64,000 nt of DNA from contig CALGPL010000004.1 in NCBI GenBank assembly GCA_937960595.1, positions 1 through 64,000 on the forward strand. Reading direction: 5' to 3'. Of this stretch, positions 57,149-64,000 are shown one piece after another. The DNA is from an uncultured Anaerolineales bacterium. GTDB taxonomy: Bacteria; Chloroflexota; Anaerolineae; Anaerolineales; Villigracilaceae. The notes under the pieces were generated by a model. The model did not search any database. It had not been told where the DNA came from and saw only the letters and a program-made list of their open reading frames with translations. Both the position numbers and the translations under genes were made by a program. Each line of letters starts with the position of its first letter. Position 1 is the stretch's first letter.

Positions 57149-57970
57149 ATGCCGGCCATCGTCCTCGTCCGCGGCGGGGGAGAACAGGCAACCGGCGCCG
57201 CCCTGCGTCTGTTGCGCGCCGGGCTGCGCGTCGTCGTCACCGAATTGCCCCAGCCGCTGGGCGTCCGGCGCACGGTTTGTTTCGCCGAGGCAGTTTACAG
57301 CCGAGAAATCACCATCGAAGGCTTCACCGCCCGCCGCGTGGACGATCCGACCGATATGCTGGCCATGCTCACCATCATGGGCAAGCAGCAAGTGCCGGTG
57401 CTCGTGGACCCGGCATGTGCAGCCGCCCAATTGCTCCACCCCTTAGTCATCGTGGACGGGCGCATGACCAAACAGCCGCCCGAACCGATCGGCTACATCC
57501 CGGCGCTGTACATCGGCCTGGGACCGGGCTTCGAGGCGGGCGTCAACTGCCAGGCGGCGGTCGAGACGCAGCGCGGCCACACGCTGGGACGCGTCTACTG
57601 GCAGGGCGGCCCGAACCCCGACAGCGGCCTGCCGGAGGGCGACCCGCACCGAGTCCTGCGCGCTCCGCTCGACGGCGTGCTGATCGCCCACAAAGAAATC
57701 GGTGACCTGTGCGGAGAGGGGGAATTGATTGCAGAAATTCAAGCAGAAAACGGCGAGCATCAGGCCGTGTTCAGCCCCTTCAAAGGCGTCTTGCGCGGGC
57801 TGATTCACCCCGGCCTGCACGTCTCCCGCGGCCTGAAGATCGGCGACGTAGACCCGCGCGGCGACCCGCGTATGTGCCATCTGGTCTCCGACAAGGCCCT
57901 GGCCGTAGGCGGCGGGGTGCTCGAAGCGATTCTCACCAAACCCGAAATTCGGGGGAAACTGTGGGCCTGA
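57149..57970 (+). CDS. yqeB: YqeB-type selenium-dependent molybdenum hydroxylase accessory protein (EF2563 family)
   Basis: VLVRGGGEQATGAALRLLRAGLRVVVTELPQPLGVRRTVCFAEAVYSREITIEGFTA; YIGLGPGFEAGVNCQAAVETQRGHTLGRV. Confidence 0.85.
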   Translation: MPAIVLVRGGGEQATGAALRLLRAGLRVVVTELPQPLGVRRTVCFAEAVYSREITIEGFTARRVDDPTDMLAMLTIMGKQQVPVLVDPACAAAQLLHPLVIVDGRMTKQPPEPIGYIPALYIGLGPGFEAGVNCQAAVETQRGHTLGRVYWQGGPNPDSGLPEGDPHRVLRAPLDGVLIAHKEIGDLCGEGELIAEIQAENGEHQAVFSPFKGVLRGLIHPGLHVSRGLKIGDVDPRGDPRMCHLVSDKALAVGGGVLEAILTKPEIRGKLWA

Positions 57971-57971
57971 C

Positions 57972-59243
57972 TCAGCCCAACATGCTGTGAATGGATTCGG
58001 CCGCCTCGGCGCGGCTCACCTGAACCTGGGTTCCGTCTGCCAGGTTCTTGAGCGTCACCTGACCGGCGGCCGCCTCGTCTGGCCCGCAGACGACCACGAC
58101 GCGCATCCCCATCCGATCGGCAAATTTGAACTGGCGCGGCAGTTTGGCCGGCTCCGGGTAACAGGTCACGTTCAGGCCGGCGCGGCGCAACTCAGCCGCC
58201 AGGCGCAGCGAATCCAGCCACCGGGAGGCATCGAAGACGGTCACCAGCACCGGCGCGGGAGTCGGCGGGAAAGGCGGCAGCAGGCCGCGCTCCTCCAGGA
58301 CAATGCCGATCACCACGTCCCCCATTGCAAAGCCGACGCCGGCCAGCGGCTCGCCGCCCACATCGGCGAGCAGATTGTCGTAGCGGCCGCCGCCCAGGAT
58401 CGCGCGCCGCACGCCGCCGGTCAAATCGAAGGCCTCGAAGACCGTGCCGGTGTAGTAGAGCAGGCCGCGCACGATGTTGGGATCGAACTCGACATAGTCG
58501 CGCACGCCGAGCGCCTCCACGGCCTCGAACAGGCGCACCAGTTCCTCCCAGGTCTTCCACAAATCCTTGTCGGCCAGCAGCGACTTCAGCCCATCCAATT
58601 GAGCCGGGCCGAGGCCCACCTCGGCCGCATAGGCCTCCCAGGCCTCGGGTTTCATCTTGGCGCGCCGGTCCACCAGATTCGAAACGGCCAGGCGGTTTTC
58701 CGGCGGGATGTCCAGGGCGTCGAAGCGGGCGTCCATCAGGCGGCGATTGTTGACGAACAGTCGCGCCTCCTGCGGCTTGAGTCCCACCGATTTGAGGAAG
58801 GTCGCCGCGACGGCAATCAATTCGGCATCCGCCTCGGGCGAGGCGACGCCGAGCATGTCCACATTCCATTGGAAGAACTCGCGCGAGCGTCCTTTTTGCG
58901 GCCGCTCGTAGCGCCAGAAGGGGCCAAACGACCACCAGCGCAGCGGATAGACCAGTTCGTTCTGGCGGGCGGCAATCATGCGCGCCAGGCTGGGCGTCAG
59001 TTCGGGCCGCAAGGTCACCAACTCGCCGCCGCGATCCTGAAAAACGAACGACTGCTCTTTGACCAGTTCTTCACCCGATTTGGCCGCGTAGAGGTCGATC
59101 TTCTCCAGGAATGGCCCGTCCCATTCCTGGTAACCGAACGCCTCGGCCGCTTGGCGGGCCTTCTCGGCCAGATAATTGCGCACCGCCATCTGCTCGGGAT
59201 AGAATTCACGCGTTCCTTTGACCGCCGGGATGGTCGTCTTCAT
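57972..59243 (-). CDS. hisS: Histidine--tRNA ligase
   Basis: AVKGTREFYPEQMAVRNYL, LRPELTPSLARMIA, RYERPQKGRSREFFQWNVDMLG, GGRYDNLL. Confidence 0.93.
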   Translation of the reverse strand: MKTTIPAVKGTREFYPEQMAVRNYLAEKARQAAEAFGYQEWDGPFLEKIDLYAAKSGEELVKEQSFVFQDRGGELVTLRPELTPSLARMIAARQNELVYPLRWWSFGPFWRYERPQKGRSREFFQWNVDMLGVASPEADAELIAVAATFLKSVGLKPQEARLFVNNRRLMDARFDALDIPPENRLAVSNLVDRRAKMKPEAWEAYAAEVGLGPAQLDGLKSLLADKDLWKTWEELVRLFEAVEALGVRDYVEFDPNIVRGLLYYTGTVFEAFDLTGGVRRAILGGGRYDNLLADVGGEPLAGVGFAMGDVVIGIVLEERGLLPPFPPTPAPVLVTVFDASRWLDSLRLAAELRRAGLNVTCYPEPAKLPRQFKFADRMGMRVVVVCGPDEAAAGQVTLKNLADGTQVQVSRAEAAESIHSMLG

Positions 59244-59326
59244 TTTGGAACTCCTGACGAGGTAAAAATCATGCGTCCGATTCTAGCACACTTGGCGCGT
59301 TTAAAGCGCTATAATCCCCCCAGCCC

Positions 59327-60718
59327 ATGATGAACCTTGCCCAAGCCTTGCGCCTGCTGGCTCCCCCTGCGCTCGACGCTCTCCCCGCCTCCACCGGCCG
59401 GGAGGCACCCGGCGGCTTCTCGCTGGCCCTGGTCGGCGCGGGCGGAAAGACGACTGCCCTCTTTCAACTGGCCCGTCAACTGACAGCCAGGCGCCAGCGG
59501 GCCGCGCTGGTCGCCACCACGACTCATTTGGGGGTTTGGCAAGCCGCGGCAGCCGATCGGCATCTCGTCGCGGCCGGGCGCGCCGACCTGGCAGCGCTGG
59601 AAGACGGCCTGCCGCCCGGCGTGACGCTGGTCAGCGGTCCGTCCATCGGCGACCGGCTGGGAAGCCTTCGTCCAGATGTTCTTTTGTGGCTACACGAAAT
59701 CTGCCAGAAGTATGCCGCGCCGCTCCTGATCGAGGCCGACGGCGGGCGCCGACGCCCGCTCAAAGCGCCCGCCGACCACGAACCGGCGCTGCCCGACTTC
59801 GTCGAGACCGTCGTGGTCGTCGCCGGGCTGAGCGGCCTCGGCCAGCCATTGACAGACGAGCATGTCCACCGCCCGGACATTTTCGCCCGCCTGAGCAATC
59901 TTGAAATGGGAAACAGCATCACAGCAGAGGCGGTCGCGCGGCTCCTGATCCACCCGGAGGGCGGCCTGAAAGGCATCCCTGCCGGGGCGCGGCGGGTAGC
60001 GCTGCTCAATCAGGCCGACACGCCGGAATTGCAATCCCTGGGCGCGAAAATGGCGCCAGAGTTGCTGAAAAATTACGATGCCGTGGTCCTTGCTTCTTTG
60101 CAAGCGGCAGAAACCGGCAACATCGGCGCGGTTCACGCCGTCCACGAGCAAACGGCCGGGGTTATCCTCGCTGCCGGCGAAGCCAGCCGTTTTGGGCGAC
60201 CCAAACAGTTGCTGGAGTGGCGCAGAAAGCCATTTGTACGCCACGTCGCCGAGACGGCGATTGTCGCAGGACTTTCGCCTGTCGTAGTCGTCACGGGAGC
60301 CTGCGCAGAGCAGGTGGAGACTGCTCTCCAAGGTTTGCCCTTAACCCTCTGCCACAATCCTGACTGGAGAAATGGACAAAGCACTTCCTTGCAGCGCGGA
60401 CTGCGCGCCCTGCCTGACAAAACCGGCGCAGCGATCTTTCTGCTGGCCGACCAGCCACAGGTCCCGCCAACGCTGCTGCAGGCGCTGACAGAAGGCCACT
60501 GCCGGACGCTGAGTCCCATTTTGGCCCCGCTGGTGCGCGGTCAGCGCGGCAATCCGGTCCTGTTCGACCGTCTCACCTTTCCGGCCCTGCAAACACTGAG
60601 CGGCGATGTGGGTGGACGAGCGATTTTCTCCCAATTTCCGCCGGCCTATCTCCCCTGGCACGACGAGAGTCTGCTGGTGGACGTGGACAGGCCGTCGGAT
60701 CTGGAGCGCCTGCCATAA
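59327..60718 (+). CDS. YqeC (selenium cofactor biosynthesis) - MocA/NTP-transferase fusion
   Basis: N-term ALVGAGGKTTALFQLARQLTARRQRAALVATTTHLG..IEADGGRRRPLKAPADHEPALPDFVETVVVVAGLSGLGQPL; C-term GVILAAGEASRFGRPKQLLEWRRKPFVRHV..NPDWRNGQSTSLQRGLRAL..LLADQPQVP. Confidence 0.88.
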   Translation: MMNLAQALRLLAPPALDALPASTGREAPGGFSLALVGAGGKTTALFQLARQLTARRQRAALVATTTHLGVWQAAAADRHLVAAGRADLAALEDGLPPGVTLVSGPSIGDRLGSLRPDVLLWLHEICQKYAAPLLIEADGGRRRPLKAPADHEPALPDFVETVVVVAGLSGLGQPLTDEHVHRPDIFARLSNLEMGNSITAEAVARLLIHPEGGLKGIPAGARRVALLNQADTPELQSLGAKMAPELLKNYDAVVLASLQAAETGNIGAVHAVHEQTAGVILAAGEASRFGRPKQLLEWRRKPFVRHVAETAIVAGLSPVVVVTGACAEQVETALQGLPLTLCHNPDWRNGQSTSLQRGLRALPDKTGAAIFLLADQPQVPPTLLQALTEGHCRTLSPILAPLVRGQRGNPVLFDRLTFPALQTLSGDVGGRAIFSQFPPAYLPWHDESLLVDVDRPSDLERLP

Positions 60719-60805
60719 AAAAGAGAGGCTCTCCGGACAAAAACCCCTTGTCATTTCGCCCATCTTGTGCTATTTTTGCACCATCCCCAAGGGAGCAACA
60801 ACGGT

Positions 60806-61192
60806 ATGCCAAAAGCAGAGAAGACCATCATTGTGATCGAAGACGAGCAAGAAGCGGCAGAGATGTTCGCCGAAATGATGCGCGTCAGCGGGTTTCGCGT
60901 CCTGAAAGCGACCAGCAGCGCCCCCGGCATGTCCTTGATCGCCAGCGAACGGCCGGACGCGGTCGTGTTGGACATCATGATGCCCGATATTTCCGGCCTG
61001 GACGTGCTCCGCTTCATGCGCAACGATCCACAACTGGCCAAAATTCCCGTGATCGTCGTCTCGGCCAAAAGCATGCCGGCCGACATCAAAACCGGCCTGG
61101 AGGCCGGCGCGTCGGTGTACCTGACCAAACCGGTCGGCTACCTGGACCTGAAAGAGGCGGTCGAAAAAGCCCTTGGGATGGGGGATTCCTGA
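60806..61192 (+). CDS. Single-domain response regulator (CheY-like)
   Basis: IIVIEDEQEAAEMFAEMMR, PDAVVLDIMMPDISGLDVL, IPVIVVSAKSMPADI, YLTKPVGYLDLKEAVEK. Confidence 0.93.
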   Translation: MPKAEKTIIVIEDEQEAAEMFAEMMRVSGFRVLKATSSAPGMSLIASERPDAVVLDIMMPDISGLDVLRFMRNDPQLAKIPVIVVSAKSMPADIKTGLEAGASVYLTKPVGYLDLKEAVEKALGMGDS

Positions 61193-61201
61193 CGCGCCAT
61201 G

Positions 61202-61786
61202 ATGCTGCGTTCCTTCATCGCCATCGAATTGCCGGGCGAACTTCAAGAAGCCATCGCGAGAGCAACTGCCGGACTGCAAGCGGCCCTGCCGCGCCCGCTG
61301 GTGCGCTGGGTGTCGCCGGCAAACATTCACCTGACGCTAAAATTCCTGGGCGAGGTCTCCCCGTCCAACCTGGAGCAACTGGCCCGGTCGCTGCGCGTCG
61401 AAGCGGCCAATCACGCCGCGTTTACGGCCTCCATCGGCGGGGCGGGCGCCTTCCCCAACCCGCGCCGGCCGCGGGTGGTGTGGATCGGCTGCGAGGCGCC
61501 GCCCGCCCTGGCCAGCCTGCAGCGCGGCGTGGAGGCCGTCTGCGCCCGGCTGGGGTACCCCTCCGAAAACCGCCCCTTCAGCCCGCACCTGACCATCGGC
61601 CGAGTCGGGCAGACGGTCGCTCCGGCCGAATTGGAGCGTCTGCGCCAGGCCCTGCAGCAGACCCAGATCGGCGTCCTCGGCGCGTTCACAGTAGATGCCA
61701 TTCACATCTTCAAGAGCGACCTGCACCCCAGCGGCTCGATCTACACCCGCCTGTATTCTCTGCCCTTACAGCCAACCCATTCTTGA
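61202..61786 (+). CDS. thpR: RNA 2',3'-cyclic phosphodiesterase (ThpR)
   Basis: LRSFIAIELPGELQEAI, NIHLTLKFLGEV, FSPHLTIGRVGQ (two HxTx motifs). Confidence 0.93.
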   Translation: MLRSFIAIELPGELQEAIARATAGLQAALPRPLVRWVSPANIHLTLKFLGEVSPSNLEQLARSLRVEAANHAAFTASIGGAGAFPNPRRPRVVWIGCEAPPALASLQRGVEAVCARLGYPSENRPFSPHLTIGRVGQTVAPAELERLRQALQQTQIGVLGAFTVDAIHIFKSDLHPSGSIYTRLYSLPLQPTHS

Positions 61787-61794
61787 GGTGAATT

Positions 61795-62139
61795 CTGAAA
61801 ACACCTGATCTTGTCCACACCATCATCGCCGCGCTGGAAGACAAAAAGGGGGAGGATATTCTCCTGCTGGATGTCCACGAAATCACTTCCTTTACCGACT
61901 ACTTTGTCCTTTGCACCGGCACGAGCAACCGCATGCTGGACGCCCTGGCCGACGGCGTCGCCGAGAAAGTGCAGCAACAGCACAGGAAAAAAGGCCGCCG
62001 CGAAGGCGCGGCCGACGCCGGCTGGATCGTCCTCGACTATGGCGACATCGTCGTGCACTTATTCGATCCCGAAATGCGCAATTATTATCGGCTGGAAGAC
62101 CTCTGGAAGGAGGGCAAACTCTTGCTCAGAGTTCACTGA
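61795..62139 (+). CDS. rsfS: Ribosome silencing factor RsfS, predicted non-ATG (CTG) start
   Basis: Frame upstream of ORF-track ATG 61933 reads KTPDLVHTIIAALEDKKGEDILLLDVHEITSFTDYFVLCTGTSNRM; stop TGA at 61789-61791, GAGGTG SD. Confidence 0.88.
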   Translation: MKTPDLVHTIIAALEDKKGEDILLLDVHEITSFTDYFVLCTGTSNRMLDALADGVAEKVQQQHRKKGRREGAADAGWIVLDYGDIVVHLFDPEMRNYYRLEDLWKEGKLLLRVH

Positions 62140-62225
62140 TCGAGGCCCTCGCGCCGACTGCCAGCGTCGGCCTGGCAACTGCCTGAATCAAACAATCGGG
62201 CGAGGTCAATGACCTCGCCCGACGC

Positions 62226-62687
62226 TCATGAAACCTGTTCGAAAATCCATCGGTCGGTATCCCGTCCCCAGGAGACCAATTCGTCTGGTCGGAACCACAA
62301 GGCGACCTCCTTCTCGCCGTTTTCGGGCGAGTCGGAGGCGTGCGTCAGGTTGCGACCTACTTCGAGCGCAAAATCGTGGCGGATCGAGCCCGGGGCGGCC
62401 TCGGTGGGGCGCGTTGCGCCCATGGTCTGCCGGATGGCCGCAATCGCATTCGGCCCCTCCCAAACCATCGCCATCACCGGGGCGGAGGTAATGTAGGCAA
62501 TCAGACCATCGTAAAAGGGCTTGCCTTTGTGGATGGCATAATGGGTCTCGGCCAGCGAGCGCGAAACGGCGATGAACTTGGCCGCCACCAGCCGCAGTCC
62601 GCGGCGTTCGAGGCGGCTGATCACTTCGCCGATCAGCCCACGCTGAACACCGTCGGGTTTGACGAGAACAAGAGAACGCTCCATCAT
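62226..62687 (-). CDS. ndk: Nucleoside diphosphate kinase
   Basis: ERSLVLVKPDGVQRGLIGEVISRLERRGLRLVA, RPTEAAPGSIRHDFAL, NLTHASDSPENGEKEV. Confidence 0.95.
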   Translation of the reverse strand: MMERSLVLVKPDGVQRGLIGEVISRLERRGLRLVAAKFIAVSRSLAETHYAIHKGKPFYDGLIAYITSAPVMAMVWEGPNAIAAIRQTMGATRPTEAAPGSIRHDFALEVGRNLTHASDSPENGEKEVALWFRPDELVSWGRDTDRWIFEQVS

Positions 62688-62712
62688 GATGAAACTCTCC
62701 AATGTAAAGAAT

Positions 62713-62739
62713 GACCTCGGGACGGCATGCCCCGAGGTC
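62713..62739 (-). terminator. Hairpin downstream of the TPR protein gene (terminator or intercistronic stem)
   Basis: GACCTCGGGacggcatgcCCCGAGGTC. Confidence 0.45.
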
Positions 62740-62771
62740 CGATTTTACCACGTCCGTTGCGACGCCGCCGT

Positions 62772-64000
62772 CTAGCGCAACAACTCCTCGGCTTTGGTGT
62801 AGGCGTCCAGCGCCTCCTGGAGACGGTTGGCGCGCATGTAGGCATCGCCCAGCGTCTGCCAAACAATCACATCGACCGGGAAACGATAGATGGCTTCCCG
62901 CAAGTCGTGAATCACCTCGTCCAAAAGACGAGACTTTTTGATCAATTTGGCATATTCTTGCATCGCTTCGTTCAGCAGGCCGCGCTCGAGCGCCTGTTGA
63001 GCAGCAGACAACAACTCGGCATCCCGATCCTGCGCCGGAACGCGGGCCAGCATTCCCGTCACGCGCGATTGGGTAGGCACGGGGGTAGAAGCCGGCACGC
63101 CGGGCGGCGGCTGGACGGCCTCCTCGATGGGCGGCGGCTGGACGGCCTCGACAGCCGGGACCCATTCCTCGGGCGCGACCGGGGCAGCCTCGGCCGCGAC
63201 CGGCGCCGAGACATCGGCCAGCCAGCCGGGCAGTTCCGGCTCGGCAGCAGGAACAGGCGCGGCGGGAGGCGGCGTCTCAGCAGCAGAGGCGGCAGCCGCC
63301 TGGAGCCACTCGGGCAATTCCTGCTCCGGCGCGGCGACAGGCGCCGATGGAACCGGCGCCTCCGCCGGCGGAGGGACAGCAGCGGCTTCGGTCGAGGCCG
63401 ATTGCAGCCAGTCGGGCAGTTCGGCGGCCTCGGCAGGGGCGGCGGGGGGCTGTCCCAGATCGTGCAGCCATTCAGGCAATTCCTCTCCCGCAGCAGGCGC
63501 AGGTGGGGCCGCCTGCCCCGCTTTCTCGCCTGCGGCAGGCATGAATTGGGCTGCCTGCTCTGTTTCTTCGCCCCTGGCCCCTCCTTCATCTAATGACCGC
63601 AGCCAACTGGTAATGGTGACATCCTTTTCTGGCGGCGGGGCCGCCTCGGCGACGGGAGGCGGGGGAACTTCTGCCAGGCGCTGAACGGACTCGGGGGGAG
63701 TCTCCGTGCGATCTTCGGGTTTGGAAAGCAGTTCGTCGGGCCTGGCTCCCTGTTTGGCCGCCAGACTCTCCAGCCATGCCAGGGCATCATCCTCGATCTC
63801 CAGCGGGCGGGCAGGGCCGGTAGGACCCACGCCAGCCGCAGATTCCTCGGGCAAGACGGCTTTGGGTTCCTCCGCAGGAACCGAGGCGGGCGACGGCGCG
63901 GCTGCCAGTCGTTGAACGGATTCGGGCGGCGTTTCCGTCCGCTCCTCGGGGCGAGAAAGCAACTCCTCTGGCTTGGCGCCCTGTTTGGCTGCCAGGCTTT
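62772..64000 (-). CDS. Repeat-rich, Ala/Pro-rich protein with C-terminal TPR-like region; truncated by window end
   Basis: C-term LSAAQQALERGLLNEAMQEYAKLIKKSRLLDEVIHDLREAIYRFPVDVIVWQTLGDAYMRANRLQEALDAYTKAEELLR; repeated (E)LP[EDG]WL motifs. Confidence 0.8.
   Translation of the reverse strand, partial: SLAAKQGAKPEELLSRPEERTETPPESVQRLAAAPSPASVPAEEPKAVLPEESAAGVGPTGPARPLEIEDDALAWLESLAAKQGARPDELLSKPEDRTETPPESVQRLAEVPPPPVAEAAPPPEKDVTITSWLRSLDEGGARGEETEQAAQFMPAAGEKAGQAAPPAPAAGEELPEWLHDLGQPPAAPAEAAELPDWLQSASTEAAAVPPPAEAPVPSAPVAAPEQELPEWLQAAAASAAETPPPAAPVPAAEPELPGWLADVSAPVAAEAAPVAPEEWVPAVEAVQPPPIEEAVQPPPGVPASTPVPTQSRVTGMLARVPAQDRDAELLSAAQQALERGLLNEAMQEYAKLIKKSRLLDEVIHDLREAIYRFPVDVIVWQTLGDAYMRANRLQEALDAYTKAEELLR
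63671..64000. repeat. Coding tandem repeat, ~231-bp period (77 aa), encoding SLAAKQGA[RK]P[DE]ELLS[KR]PE[DE]RTETPPESVQRLA
   Basis: Copies at 63671-63771 and 63903-64000; continues past window. Confidence 0.8.

Noticed and set aside
62197-62221. Palindrome CGGGCGAGGTC-aat-GACCTCGCCCG between rsfS and ndk
   Set aside because: Strong stem between convergent genes, probably a bidirectional terminator, but no clear U-tract on either side.
1-64000. CRISPR arrays
   Set aside because: No regularly spaced direct repeats with unique spacers seen; the only clusters are the palindromes near 0.4-2.4 kb and the coding repeats at the right end.

Overview
This 64 kb window is GC-rich, densely coding bacterial chromosome. 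Gene content and style look like a Chloroflexota/Anaerolineae-type bacterium, but that is inference only. Most of it is ordinary housekeeping and metabolism: inorganic pyrophosphatase, Nnr, PlsX, DinG, an acyl-CoA carboxylase operon, MurI, L19, RluB, ScpB, RsmD, an FBP aldolase, HisS, Ndk, RsfS, two-component systems and three tRNAs. The most unusual region is the left edge (1-4.3 kb). There a type I restriction-modification locus (hsdS end, hsdR) is interrupted by a REP-associated Y1 transposase (RAYT) gene. It is also peppered with near-perfect ~33-35 nt palindromes of the form (A/G)AGACCCTAAAGGTCT-n-AGACCTTTAGGGTCT(T/C). One copy forms the end of hsdS, one degenerate copy lies inside the RAYT gene, and at least two full copies are read in frame inside hsdR. 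TATAAT boxes directly follow two repeat arms. Other items of interest are a HicB-HicA pair with an overlapping third ORF, an SPFH protein with an excisionase-type HTH tail, a MITE-like element, a probable selenium-dependent molybdenum hydroxylase locus (FAD/2Fe-2S fusion, Mo subunit, YqeB, YqeC-MocA fusion), an rsfS gene with a non-ATG start missed by the ORF track, a recurrent TATAAT-N6-ATG arrangement suggesting leaderless transcripts, a G5/DUF348 beta-propeller lipoprotein, and a repeat-rich TPR protein with recurring W-L motifs at the right edge. No CRISPR array, rRNA or prophage was seen. All domain calls are from reading the translations; no database search was run.
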